A stretch of DNA of 64,000 bases from Ghiorsea sp. (GTDB lineage: Bacteria > Pseudomonadota > Zetaproteobacteria > Mariprofundales > Mariprofundaceae): the NCBI GenBank assembly GCA_030949605.1, contig JAUZSH010000032.1, forward strand, positions 56,001 through 120,000, given 5' to 3'. Below the pieces are notes generated by a model. The model saw only the letters and a list, made by a program, of their open reading frames with translations, was not told the origin of the DNA and searched no databases. Positions 41,900-51,203 of this stretch are shown here, piece by piece. A program made the position numbers and the translations under genes. Every line of letters begins with the position of its first letter. Position 1 is the stretch's first letter.

Positions 41900-42854
41900 T
41901 TAACTGTAAAGGCTGCTGATAGAACGTCCATCATAAATACGCAAAATCGCTTCACCCATCAACGAGCCAATGGACATAATACGCACCTTGTCATTATCCA
42001 AGATTGTTTGCGGTTGCGTGATACTGTCTGTAATCACCATTTCATGCATTTTTGATGCGGTAATACGTTCGGCCGCAGGACCCGACAGCACACCATGCGT
42101 TGCATATGCCGTAACTTTTCTTGCGCCGCATTCCATCAAAGCATCCGCTGCACCACAAATCGTACCTGCTGTATCCACAATATCATCCACAAGAATACAG
42201 TGTTTACCTTCTACATCACCAATAATATTCATCACTTTTGCCACATTCGGCGCTGGGCGACGCTTATCCACAATCGCAATATCCAAGTGCAACATTTTAG
42301 CCAAAGCGCGCGCACGAACAACACCACCCACATCAGGTGAAACGACAATTGTATCTTCTTGGCACACATTATTTTTCAAAATGTCTTTAGAAAAGAGAGG
42401 GGCTGCAAAAATATTATCTACGGGAATATTAAAAGAACCCTTGAATTTGTGTGGCATGTAAATCCATGGTTAATACACGCGTCACGCCTGCTGTGGTCAA
42501 CATATCCGCAACAAGTTTAGCCGAAATCGGTGTACGACCTGCGCTTTTACGGTCTTGTCTCGCATAACCAAAATAAGGAATAACAGCGCACATTTGGCGT
42601 GCCGAAGCACGCTTCGCAGCATCAATGGCAATCAACAGTTCCATCAAATTATCATTGGCGGGAACTGACGTGCTTTGAAGAAAGAATACATCTAAGCCAC
42701 GAATAGTTTCTTGGTATTGAAGGAATATTTCACCGTCAGAGAAACGCTGAGTGTTCATTTCACCAGCAGGCATACCCAAATGATCACATACATCTGATGT
42801 CAATTGTGGGTTGGATGTCCCTGAAAACAGACGAAACTTTTTGGCACTGTTCAT
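41900..42854 (-). CDS. prs: Ribose-phosphate pyrophosphokinase, with a +1 frameshift
   Basis: PRPP synthase for nucleotide, His and Trp synthesis. Frame one runs [18 protein letters not shown] through [18 protein letters not shown] to [11 protein letters not shown] and then TAA. The protein resumes one base later with [38 protein letters not shown] and the PRPP site [14 protein letters not shown]. Together they give about 317 residues, the normal length. The break is in TTCTTTTAAT (extra T in the run at 42,431-42,434). As prs is normally essential, either the extra base is a sequencing error or the ribosome shifts here; see findings. Confidence 0.9.
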
Positions 42855-42893
42855 CAGTGGAACCTCCGCTCTAAGAGAGCAATACTACAAAAA

Positions 42894-42968
42894 TGGCTGG
42901 GGCGGCAGGATTCGAACCTGCGCATGACGGGATCAAAACCCGCTGCCTTACCGCTTGGCTACGCCCCA
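42894..42968 (-). tRNA. tRNA-Gln(TTG)
   Basis: On the minus strand the gene begins TGGGGCGTAGCCAAGC and closes CGCCCCA-G-CCA, with the 7-bp acceptor stem matched and CCA encoded. The anticodon loop in GGGTTTTGATCCC reads TTG. The T arm contains GGTTCGAATCC. Its place between ispE and prs is conserved in many proteobacteria. Confidence 0.97.
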
Positions 42969-43833
42969 TTTTTTTCTAATGGATGCATGGATAAAAAATA
43001 ACCATGATGCACCCAAGATGCTAAACCTTGGCTTGTAATGAAGTCCACAAGACTTGTCGCATCTTTGGCTGAGTGACATAAAGCAACGCATGTCGAACCA
43101 CTGCCACTCATCCAAGCCCGAACTGATTGTTGTCGCATCACTGAAAGCAAGCTTTTCAATGGTGGACACAATGCAGCGGAACTTTTCTCCAAGTCATTAT
43201 AACCCAAATCAAAATCACCACCATCCGAACGGGCGCGCACTTTAACCATAACTTTTTCTTTCGTCAAGGCATGAAAATATTCTTCATCAAAGTGATCAAA
43301 TGAAGCAGCAGTTGACACCCCCACGTTCGGCCATGCCAACACGACATGTTCAGGCGGAATAGTATGCGGATAATCAGATAACTGCTCGCCAATGCCTCGC
43401 GCTAAACTTGCCTTTCCATAAATAAAGCATGGAATATCTGCGCCAAAAGGAGCTGCAAAATCAATCAATGTTTCTTTACTGTGGTTCAACTGCCAAAGCT
43501 GGTTGGCAACCATGAGTGCTGTTGCAGCATCTGAAGATCCACCACCAAGCCCTGCTTGAGATGGCAGTTTCTTTTCAATAAAAACATCTAACCCTTGCTG
43601 AACATCAAATTGATGAGCAAACGCTTCTAACACTCGATACACAAGATTTTTTGCCCATTCAATGAGGCATCACTACACCTGACTTGTAGCTTGTTGGATA
43701 GTGATATACTCAACACATCCCCTACATCAACATAAACAAAGCTGGTATCCAACACATGAAGACCATCATCGCGTATATCTGTAATCGCCAAATGCAAATT
43801 CACTTTCGCAGGCGCAGGATAACTATTCATCAT
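42959..43833 (-). CDS. ispE: 4-diphosphocytidyl-2-C-methyl-D-erythritol kinase, frameshifted
   Basis: MEP-pathway GHMP kinase. The N-terminal part MNSYPAPAKVNLHLAITDIR to SDASLNGQK breaks at a run of six A (plus-strand T at 43,647-43,652). The expected KNLVYRVLEAF continues in the next frame with the ATP motif LPSQAGLGGGSSDAATALM and ends with SGSGSTCVALC. One A is missing. Total length about 291 residues is normal. Since IspE is essential where the MEP pathway is the only isoprenoid route, a sequencing error is plausible. The end overlaps the tRNA-Gln 5' end by 10 bases; the start overlaps lolB by 11. Confidence 0.9.
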
Positions 43834-44332
43834 GGATAATCACAATCGCTTTTCTACCGCGCTTAAAGTCTGTGATTTCCACACGCTTATAATCACTTCC
43901 CCATTTCACTTGTAGCTTGTATCCATCCCATGTACCCTTCCACATCCGTTCATCTTTACTTTGCATCGTATCAGGATATTTCCCTAGGAATATATGTGCC
44001 AGTGTCCAAGGTGGTAGCAACACCCCCATATCATGCAATTGTGCCACCGACATACCTTGCCAGTTCAACATTTTATCATTGTCACGCCAATACATATCTT
44101 GCCCTTGCCAGCGCACAAACACAACCCGACCCGATAAAGCATGAGTTAAGCGCAGCATTCCCTTTTCTTCATTCGCCAGCCAATCCAATTCCACTTGGAA
44201 TCTATGCTTTTGATCAAAGACCAAAAGTCGCCCCGAAAATGATGTGATTGGCTTATATGCAGCTACCATTTCAACATGCCTTACACAGGATGCCAACAAG
44301 GCAACCACAAGCAGTAAGGCAAGTTTATTCAT
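43823..44332 (-). CDS. lolB: Outer-membrane lipoprotein receptor LolB-like
   Basis: 169 residues with a lipoprotein signal (LALLLVVALLASC, Cys at 16). The body contains FSGRLLVFDQKHRFQVELDW, GRVVFVRWQGQDMYWRDN and GVLLPPWTLAHIFLG, similar to LolB, which accepts lipoproteins from LolA and inserts them into the outer membrane. It is shorter than E. coli LolB and divergent; the position next to ispE and prs gives the best support. Confidence 0.78.
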   Translation of the reverse strand: MNKLALLLVVALLASCVRHVEMVAAYKPITSFSGRLLVFDQKHRFQVELDWLANEEKGMLRLTHALSGRVVFVRWQGQDMYWRDNDKMLNWQGMSVAQLHDMGVLLPPWTLAHIFLGKYPDTMQSKDERMWKGTWDGYKLQVKWGSDYKRVEITDFKRGRKAIVIIHDE

Positions 44333-46107
44333 ATTTCAATGAGCCCATTCTCTATCTTATCTTGAACTCTAGTTGCTTGTTTATGTCCTAAATCCAAACC
44401 TTTTTTCCATGCATCTCTTGCTTTACGTTGATGCCCAAGTTGCCAATAAATATCCCCCAAATGCTCCATCATCAAAGCATCATTAGGAACAGCCGCAACC
44501 GCTTTTAACTGCACTTGCAAAGCCTTATCGTATTTGCTCTGCTTATAAAGAACCCAAGCCAAGGAGTCTAAATAATAGCCATCATCAGGGCTGCTTATCA
44601 ATGCTTTCTCCACCATTTCTTTTGCATCATCAAGGCGAACTTCTCGTTCTGCAAGGCTATACCCATAAAAATTCAATGCTTCGGCATCATGAGGAAATTT
44701 ATCGAGTATTTGATCCAATACCTTGTCTTGTGCTTCAAATTGACGCAACTTTTCAAAAGCAACAGCACGATTAAATAATAATGTTTGCGAAAACCCTAAG
44801 TCTGTTGCTTGATCTGATTCACTGATAACATCTTGATACCGCTGCTGTTGTAAGCGTAAGCCCGATAAACTTTCATAGACACCTATCTCATGTGGATAGC
44901 TTGTTTTTAGTCGCAAAAGGCGTTGCTCAGCAACGTCGTATTCTTTCAATGTTATAGCAATGCTCGCCAACCTCAATTGTGCATCCAAGTACAAACGATG
45001 TTTGGTCAAAAGTTTTTCATATTCAGCTGCTGCTAGTTTCCACTGATGGGATGCCTCTAGGCTTGCACCATAATAAAAGGTTGCGGTTGCCAAATCCTCA
45101 CTCATCTCATTTTTTGCACCCTGCATCGTCAATTGGGTAATGGCTTGTTTAAAGTAATCCCTAGCTTTGGGGAAAGTTTGTTGCTGATAATGAAGTCTTC
45201 CCAGTGACATCAAAACATCTGCATCCGCAGCCGTTAAGGGCACTAACTTTTCATACACTGCAATCGCAGCACCAACACGATTTTGACGCGCATATATTCC
45301 TGCAAGCATCTGATAGGCTTGAACAGCAGTTTCCTCATGGGTATCAATAAATAATTGAAGCAAAGCCTCTGCCTTGATGCCTGACCCTTGTTTTTCTGCC
45401 AAGTGTGCCCGTTGCAATACAATATCTTCGTGTTCAGGATAATCACGTTGCATGGTTGCTAAGGTTGCATCTGCTTTTTTAAATGCCACTTGTTGTAAAT
45501 AAAGTTGCACTTGCAACTGTTGTAAACGCTTATCTTTTCCCAAGGCTAAACCTTGCTCAATCACACGCTGCGCTTGAAGGTATGATTGATGCACTGCATA
45601 TAAACGCACCAGCAATAATCGAACTTCAACATGCTCAGGGTTTTTACTTAATAAGCCTTCTAAAATAATCTCCGCCTGCTCCACATCACCATTGGCGAGC
45701 AAGCTTCGTGCGTACAACTGTTGGTATTGCAAGGTCTCATCATCCGTCAATTGGCTACGCACATCTTCTGGCATTGCTTCCATATAAGACTTGGCTTCTG
45801 ACTTTTCATATTGCCCACCCGCAAGCAGCAAGTCTACCAGCTCAAATCTTGGTATAATTTCATGAGGTTCTTTATGAACCAACGCTTTTAAAAACCGTAC
45901 TGACAATGCAGGTTGACCTTGATGCAGGGCTTGTTGCGCTGATAAATAAAGAAACTGAATATTCATTTTCTCAAGCGCAACAGGGGCTTTGGTATTGCTT
46001 GTATGTTGCCTTGGCGGTTCTTGATGATCTATTTCTTTTTTAGATGCGGTTGAGCAACCAGCAATAAATAATAAAACACAACAGAAGGTAGTAAGCTTAA
46101 ATATCAT
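44329..46107 (-). CDS. TPR-repeat lipoprotein
   Basis: 592 residues from ATG at 46,107. Lipobox: TTFCCVLLFIAGC. About ten tetratricopeptide repeats follow, for example AIAVYEKLVPLTAADADVLM, KLAAAEYEKLLTKHRLYLDA and ALNFYGYSLAEREVRLDDAK. It is probably an outer-membrane scaffold. It overlaps lolB by 4 bases, and the genomic pairing of a long TPR protein with lolB recurs in several proteobacteria. Confidence 0.88.
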   Translation of the reverse strand: MIFKLTTFCCVLLFIAGCSTASKKEIDHQEPPRQHTSNTKAPVALEKMNIQFLYLSAQQALHQGQPALSVRFLKALVHKEPHEIIPRFELVDLLLAGGQYEKSEAKSYMEAMPEDVRSQLTDDETLQYQQLYARSLLANGDVEQAEIILEGLLSKNPEHVEVRLLLVRLYAVHQSYLQAQRVIEQGLALGKDKRLQQLQVQLYLQQVAFKKADATLATMQRDYPEHEDIVLQRAHLAEKQGSGIKAEALLQLFIDTHEETAVQAYQMLAGIYARQNRVGAAIAVYEKLVPLTAADADVLMSLGRLHYQQQTFPKARDYFKQAITQLTMQGAKNEMSEDLATATFYYGASLEASHQWKLAAAEYEKLLTKHRLYLDAQLRLASIAITLKEYDVAEQRLLRLKTSYPHEIGVYESLSGLRLQQQRYQDVISESDQATDLGFSQTLLFNRAVAFEKLRQFEAQDKVLDQILDKFPHDAEALNFYGYSLAEREVRLDDAKEMVEKALISSPDDGYYLDSLAWVLYKQSKYDKALQVQLKAVAAVPNDALMMEHLGDIYWQLGHQRKARDAWKKGLDLGHKQATRVQDKIENGLIEI

Positions 46108-46124
46108 GGTCAAAGCATGAAGGC

Positions 46125-46634
46125 TTAGGTGTAATGTGGCAACTTTTGGAATTTTCCGCCCATACTTACTTCATCTGTAACTACCCAACAGTGTACTTCC
46201 GCCACCTGCCCCTGGACAACGCTAACAATCGGGTAAACAAAACCTTCCCATGCGCTGGTTAAATCTGTGGGTGATGGCTTGGCGGGGCAATCAGGGTGCG
46301 AATGAAATACACCAATGATTTCTTGTCCACTTCTCCTCAACTCCGAATCAATGGCTTGATAACCTGCAGGGTCAAGCTGAAACCTATCCGCAGCACGTTC
46401 TTGATTAATGTTCTCCACTTCACGCACCTCAGCAACCTGCCAACCCTCAGCGCTTACCGTGCCGACAAGTAAACCACATATTTCATTAGGGTAACCCTTT
46501 GCCGCAATTTCTTGCATATTTTGCAAGGAAAAATCTGAAAATATACATCTTTGCGAACTGTCTTGACTTGCCAGGACCTCTAAATAAGCATCACTTACAA
46601 ACCGTTCTGGCACGGGGATTTCAATATCAGACAT
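46125..46634 (-). CDS. JAMM/MPN (Mov34/PAD-1) metalloprotease-family protein
   Basis: 169 residues with a full JAMM motif: Glu in PNEICGLLVG, then GVFHSHPDCPAKPSPTDL (H-x-H-x7-S-x2-D). Bacterial Mec+-type enzymes trim sulfur-carrier proteins for cysteine or molybdopterin chemistry. No sulfur carrier is adjacent. It abuts hemN without a gap, implying co-transcription. Confidence 0.88.
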   Translation of the reverse strand: MSDIEIPVPERFVSDAYLEVLASQDSSQRCIFSDFSLQNMQEIAAKGYPNEICGLLVGTVSAEGWQVAEVREVENINQERAADRFQLDPAGYQAIDSELRRSGQEIIGVFHSHPDCPAKPSPTDLTSAWEGFVYPIVSVVQGQVAEVHCWVVTDEVSMGGKFQKLPHYT

Positions 46635-48050
46635 TTATAAAACCTTAGAGAATGTATTTTGCTGCGCCTTGTTGCGTAGATGTTCATCAAACACCATGGC
46701 AACATTACGAATCATCAAACGACCTGCTGGCAAAACAACAAGCCCAAAGTCAGTCAAGGTTAACAACCCATCACTTTGCATGGCTTTTAAATCAGCCAAC
46801 GCATCTGCAAAGTGCTGCTTAAAATCAATGTCAAGAACTTGCTCAAAAGGGCTGAAATTCAGCTTAAAGTCACACATCAAGCGCATAATCACAGCCCTGC
46901 GCAGATGATCTTCATCGGACAAGGTATAACCACGAAACACTGCCAAACCATCTTTTTCAATCGCTTCCTGATAGTCTTCCATTTCTTTTTCGTTCTGGAA
47001 AAAGCTTCCGCCCACATAACCAATCGAGGTCAAACCCAGACCAATCAAGTCACAGTCGGCTTGTGTAGAATAGCCTTGAAAGTTCCTGTAAAGATTACCC
47101 TCTTGCTGGGCAATGGTCAGCTCATCATCAGGCTTGGCAAAATGATCCATACCAATAAACACATAACCTGCATCAATCAATTTGTTGATGCTGTGCTCTA
47201 AGATGTTTAACTTTTCTTGCGGACTTGGCATGGCTGTTTCATCAATGCGGCGTTGTGGCATAAACATTTCAGGCAAATGCGCATAATTAAACAAAGCAAT
47301 TCTATCGGGACTAAATGCAATGACTTGGTCTAACGTCGCATCAAATGTTTCCACCGTTTGATAGGGCAAACCATACATCAAATCAATATTCATCGATTTG
47401 AAGCCTTCACGCCTTGCATCGTTAAGCACATTTAAAGTGACTTCTTTACTTTGGATGCGATTGACTGCCTTTTGCACGACAGGGTCAAAGTCTTGAACCC
47501 CCATACTCATGCGATTAAAACCGACTTCCCTCAGTGTTTTAACCGTTTCAGGTGTGCATTCTCTGGGATCCATTTCGATGCTGTACTCAGCTTTGTCATC
47601 AGAAACAAGCTGGAAACGCTCTTTCAACTTAGCCATCAATGCTCTGATTTGTTCATCATTGAGAAATGTTGGTGTACCACCACCAAAATGAAGCTGCGTC
47701 ACAGGTCTGCTATTGCCAAGCAAATCTGCAACCGCATCAATTTCTTTGAATAATAAATCCAAATAGGGCTGGGCTCTACCGTATTGTTTGGTTACAATTT
47801 TATTGCATCCACAGTAGTAACAAACCGTATTACAAAATGGGATATGTATATATAAAGAGAGTGGTGCGTCATCATCAGCCACACGCGTTAAGGTTTCCGC
47901 ATATTGCGTAGAGCCAATACCTTCATGAAACATAGGGGCAGTTGGATATGATGTATATCGAGGCCCAGCTTTATCATGCTTCTTGATTAAATCTAAATCA
48001 AACAAATCGGCACCGCCCAAATGGGCGATGCCTTCCTTATTTTCCAACAT
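46635..48050 (-). CDS. hemN: Oxygen-independent coproporphyrinogen III oxidase
   Basis: 471-residue radical-SAM enzyme making protoporphyrinogen IX without oxygen. The cluster motif is LYIHIPFCNTVCYYCGCNK, with the extra Cys of true HemN, preceded by AGPRYTSYPTAPMFHEGI. Other blocks are TQLHFGGGTPTFLN, MSMGVQDFDPVVQKAVNRIQ and MNIDLMYGLPYQT. It lies two bases from the cytochrome gene upstream, linking haem supply to cytochrome production. Confidence 0.97.
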   Translation of the reverse strand: MLENKEGIAHLGGADLFDLDLIKKHDKAGPRYTSYPTAPMFHEGIGSTQYAETLTRVADDDAPLSLYIHIPFCNTVCYYCGCNKIVTKQYGRAQPYLDLLFKEIDAVADLLGNSRPVTQLHFGGGTPTFLNDEQIRALMAKLKERFQLVSDDKAEYSIEMDPRECTPETVKTLREVGFNRMSMGVQDFDPVVQKAVNRIQSKEVTLNVLNDARREGFKSMNIDLMYGLPYQTVETFDATLDQVIAFSPDRIALFNYAHLPEMFMPQRRIDETAMPSPQEKLNILEHSINKLIDAGYVFIGMDHFAKPDDELTIAQQEGNLYRNFQGYSTQADCDLIGLGLTSIGYVGGSFFQNEKEMEDYQEAIEKDGLAVFRGYTLSDEDHLRRAVIMRLMCDFKLNFSPFEQVLDIDFKQHFADALADLKAMQSDGLLTLTDFGLVVLPAGRLMIRNVAMVFDEHLRNKAQQNTFSKVL

Positions 48051-48052
48051 AT

Positions 48053-48868
48053 TTATTTCGTTTCTTTTTTCAAATATGCAATAATATTTTGCGTGTCATC
48101 TTCTGAAAGTTTGGCGACTTTCTCACCAGCGCGGTCAACATGACGACCATGACGAATACGTAAATCCAATAAATAGTCACTCATATCTGCCAGCTTCATA
48201 CTACGCGCACGATTGCCACGTAACTTGATGGTAGACGGCGAGCTGTGGCACGTTTTACAAGTTGATGCAAAAAGTTTCGCACCTTTTGTGGTATCCGATT
48301 TAAAGCGCAGGTCATGCACATAATAAGCCACATCTTCAATATCTGGGTTGGTTAACTGATGGCGTTTACTCGTCATCTTCGTGCCAACGCGACCATAACG
48401 AATGGTATGTACTGTTTCTTTCAAGTCTAATCCTGAATAGACAAGATTTTTCGCACCCATGCCTGTTTTGGCACGCCCATCAAAGCCATGACATGTAGCA
48501 CATACTTGTTCAAAACGTTTCTTGCCATTGACCATATTAATTTTCCGCTTAAATGTGAAGATATAATCAATCACATCTTCAATACCCGCCGAATCCAAAT
48601 CGTAACGCTTGGGAACCATTGCCGTACCACGGATTCCATAAGCAATGATACGCCTCAACTCATCACGATCAACAACCTCAGATAAAGCCGTTAAATCACG
48701 CGCTGGAAAAGGCTTAAGCTTCTTCCCAAGCTCTGAAACCTTACCACCCATACCATGGCATGATGCGCAGTTTTGCTCATAAAGAGCTTTGCCATGCATT
48801 TCTGATGCAACAGCAGCACTTGAAAATAGTGCCACACATCCCATCACCAACATTGTTTTTTTTAACAT
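48053..48868 (-). CDS. Tri-haem cytochrome c
   Basis: 271-residue periplasmic protein with signal peptide (MLVMGCVALFSSAAVAS). Three CXXCH sites occur: CASCHGMGGK, CATCHGFDGR and CKTCHSSPST, each followed by a class-I-like helix segment (for example GIEDVIDYIFTFK and DIEDVAYYVHDL). Three consecutive single-haem domains suggest a periplasmic electron shuttle. It is co-directional with a mono-haem cytochrome and hemN. The partners are unknown. Confidence 0.93.
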   Translation of the reverse strand: MLKKTMLVMGCVALFSSAAVASEMHGKALYEQNCASCHGMGGKVSELGKKLKPFPARDLTALSEVVDRDELRRIIAYGIRGTAMVPKRYDLDSAGIEDVIDYIFTFKRKINMVNGKKRFEQVCATCHGFDGRAKTGMGAKNLVYSGLDLKETVHTIRYGRVGTKMTSKRHQLTNPDIEDVAYYVHDLRFKSDTTKGAKLFASTCKTCHSSPSTIKLRGNRARSMKLADMSDYLLDLRIRHGRHVDRAGEKVAKLSEDDTQNIIAYLKKETK

Positions 48869-48904
48869 ACTCCCTCCCGAATATATTTGAATTATGTTAC
48901 TTGG

Positions 48905-49198
48905 TTATAACTTCTGAGTTTGAATAAATTCAACCAAAGCATCGATTTGCTCAGTAGAAAGTTTTTTGCCAAATTTAGGCATACGTTTGCGGCCATCAGT
49001 AATCGTAGTGCGCAATACTTCCGCATCTGCATTCATTGCTTGAACCGCAGGGCCAACTTTCTTTTTATCTATGGCATGACACATTTTACATTTTTGGCTA
49101 AAAATCTTTGCCCCATCTGGCATATCAGATGCCGTGGCTGGCTGCACTAAAAATACGGCAACAGTTAAAGATGTGATTGCTGTCAATATCGCTTTCAT
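48905..49198 (-). CDS. Mono-haem class I cytochrome c
   Basis: 97 residues: signal peptide ITSLTVAVFLVQPATAS, haem site KCKMCHAID, conserved Pro/Gly region KKVGPAVQA, Met ligand probably in RKRMPKFGKKL and the closing helix TEQIDALVEFI. It is a small soluble periplasmic carrier and is 36 bases upstream of the tri-haem cytochrome. Confidence 0.95.
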   Translation of the reverse strand: MKAILTAITSLTVAVFLVQPATASDMPDGAKIFSQKCKMCHAIDKKKVGPAVQAMNADAEVLRTTITDGRKRMPKFGKKLSTEQIDALVEFIQTQKL

Positions 49199-49252
49199 TC
49201 ATTTCCCCATGACTAATCCATAAAATAATGAACGGAACTATGCACCCACCCA

Positions 49253-50644
49253 TCACGACTTACAATGATTTCTATCACACAACCACTTGTACGCAGACGG
49301 TTCGTCATCAAAGCCACCGTCTACTTGAGACTCATAAGCCAAGCGCAGCAGCTCCCCCATTTTTGGCGAAGCTTCTACGCCCCATCGCAACAACAGTTTC
49401 CCCGTTACAATCGCCTTGTCTTTTGTTTCAGCAACATCAAGACTTTCAGCAAGATCCAACCAAGGCAAGGCTGGTCTACTTTTAGGCGCAGGATATCTAC
49501 CGCCTGCATCAGCCTCCGTTAACCTTTCCCACATCTTAATATGAGATGGCTCAAGCCTTGCTGCCAAGCGTTTGACAGCGCTAGCCGTGATTTTATCCGT
49601 GCTAAAGTGTGCTACGTGTTCCTTCACAAGCGGCTTAACATGTTTGATTAACCATGCTGGTGCATCAATACGTTGTAAAAAATTAATACTTGGCTGTACA
49701 CCTTCTTGCCCATGGTTGGGCGATACGATTTTCCCCACATCATTGATAAAAGTGGTCAAGGGTTTACCTAAATCATGACAAAGTGCTGCAAACAATAAAA
49801 CCACCCTGTCCTGTTCGCTTAAACCACGCTCGCTCGCTAACCTCGCGGCTTCATCCACCACCAAACAAGTATGAATCCATACATTACCTTCAGGATGCCA
49901 GTATTCATCTTGCGGGCAAGCTTGCAATGCCATCAGCTCGGGGTACAACTTATCCCAACCCATATTTTTCAAAACTTTCAGACCCTGAGATGGGTACGCT
50001 GACTTGCTCCACTTCAACCATTCTTGCCAAATACGCTCTTTCGGTAAAGTCCCTGCTTCATGCAACATACCCTGACATATTTGCACCGTTGTTGAATACA
50101 TGGTCAGGTCAAATCTTGCTGCAAATTGCATTGCACGCAATGGACGAAGAGGATCTTCTTCAAAGGCTAAAGATACGTGGCGCAAACATCTTTTTTTTAA
50201 ATCACCTTGCCCACCATGAACATCCAACAAAATATTTTGCATAGGATTATACATCATGGCATTGATTGTAAAATCGCGCCGAATAGAAGCTTGTTTAGGT
50301 CGCAAGTTAGGGTCACAGACCACTGTAAAACCTTGATGCCCTACACCATTTTTTTTCTCTTGGCGCGGTAAAGCAATATCAATTTCAAGCCCCTTAAACC
50401 AAAGCTTTCGCACACCAAAATGCTTACCTACCTTTTCATATCGACCAAGCGATGCCAACACATATTCAAGTTGATCTTCTTCAAGCTTAAATACTTCAAT
50501 ATCCCAATCTTGAGGGGAAGTCCCCAACAGGATGTCGCGAACACAACCACCAACCAGCCATGCTTCCCCTCCCGTATAAGCTAAAGCTTCACAGGTTTCC
50601 AGCACTGCCTTGGGTATGTCTTTTTTAGTGATTTCGTTCATCAT
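49253..50644 (-). CDS. cca: CCA-adding-type nucleotidyltransferase with HD domain
   Basis: 463 residues. Class II nucleotidyltransferase motifs EAWLVGGCVRDILLG, DWDIEVF, ASIRRDFTINAMMY and EDPLRPLRAMQFAARFDL are followed by a C-terminal HD phosphohydrolase (HTCLVVDEAARL, FAALCHDLGKP). It should repair or add the tRNA 3' CCA. Assignment to CCA enzyme over poly(A) polymerase rests on the HD domain and overall length. A 54-base gap follows to the next gene. Confidence 0.9.
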   Translation of the reverse strand: MMNEITKKDIPKAVLETCEALAYTGGEAWLVGGCVRDILLGTSPQDWDIEVFKLEEDQLEYVLASLGRYEKVGKHFGVRKLWFKGLEIDIALPRQEKKNGVGHQGFTVVCDPNLRPKQASIRRDFTINAMMYNPMQNILLDVHGGQGDLKKRCLRHVSLAFEEDPLRPLRAMQFAARFDLTMYSTTVQICQGMLHEAGTLPKERIWQEWLKWSKSAYPSQGLKVLKNMGWDKLYPELMALQACPQDEYWHPEGNVWIHTCLVVDEAARLASERGLSEQDRVVLLFAALCHDLGKPLTTFINDVGKIVSPNHGQEGVQPSINFLQRIDAPAWLIKHVKPLVKEHVAHFSTDKITASAVKRLAARLEPSHIKMWERLTEADAGGRYPAPKSRPALPWLDLAESLDVAETKDKAIVTGKLLLRWGVEASPKMGELLRLAYESQVDGGFDDEPSAYKWLCDRNHCKS

Positions 50645-50774
50645 GCTGAAAGCATAACTGTGACGACACCTTAAACAAGGTTACGGATTGATCAGCCAAA
50701 ACATCAGGCACACGCGGCATCATTAAAGTTTCTTTCTGTTTTACACCATGCTGAAACTTATACATTCTCTATCT

Positions 50775-51026
50775 AGAGTTTCTTCAAAAAGTCTAGCAAG
50801 TGCTGATATGTTTATTTAAAGCATAGAGAACGCTGTGTTTTATGCTATTTTTAAATTTGGAAGTGAGGCTTTAGCCTCGCCTCTCTAAAACCCAAGTGTA
50901 AAGGTTTGGCTTGGTTTCTGGCAAAAACCTTGCACCTATTCAAAAGAAGGCGAGGCTAAAGCCTCACTTCCAAGATCTGAAAGTAGTAACAACGCTGTGT
51001 TTCTCTGTACTTTTTGAGGAAACTCT
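50775..51026. repeat. Nested-palindrome repeat, copy D (most complete)
   Basis: Outer arms AGAGTTTCTTCAAAAAGT and ACTTTTTGAGGAAACTCT pair over 18 bases with one mismatch. Inner arms GGAAGTGAGGCTTTAGCCTC (50,859) and GAGGCTAAAGCCTCACTTCC (ending 50,971) pair perfectly. The 252-bp size and interior resemble copy B closely. It lies in the 560-base gap between rplT and the cca gene; no gene is present. Confidence 0.85.
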
Positions 51027-51134
51027 ACCTATTTCCGCTTCACAAAAGTGATGCTAATAGCATTTTCACACTGGAACATAGGAACGAGGCATCTTGATTT
51101 TAAAGCTCACCCGCTGCTGAATATCAGTCAGCAA

Positions 51135-51166
51135 CAAAAATGGCAGGGCCATTACAGCTCTGCCAT
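51135..51166 (-). terminator. Rho-independent terminator after rplT
   Basis: On the minus strand ATGGCAGAGC pairs with GCCCTGCCAT (one G-T pair) and runs straight into TTTTTGTTG. It lies 38 bases beyond the rplT stop and should end the thrS-infC-rpmI-rplT transcript. Confidence 0.85.
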
Positions 51167-51203
51167 CTTAAAATAGACCAACACCAGTCAAGGCTGGGTG
51201 TGA

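Noticed and set aside
41900-42457. A separate short gene starting [15 protein letters not shown]
   Set aside because: This is the second half of prs read from an accidental ATG in the shifted frame.
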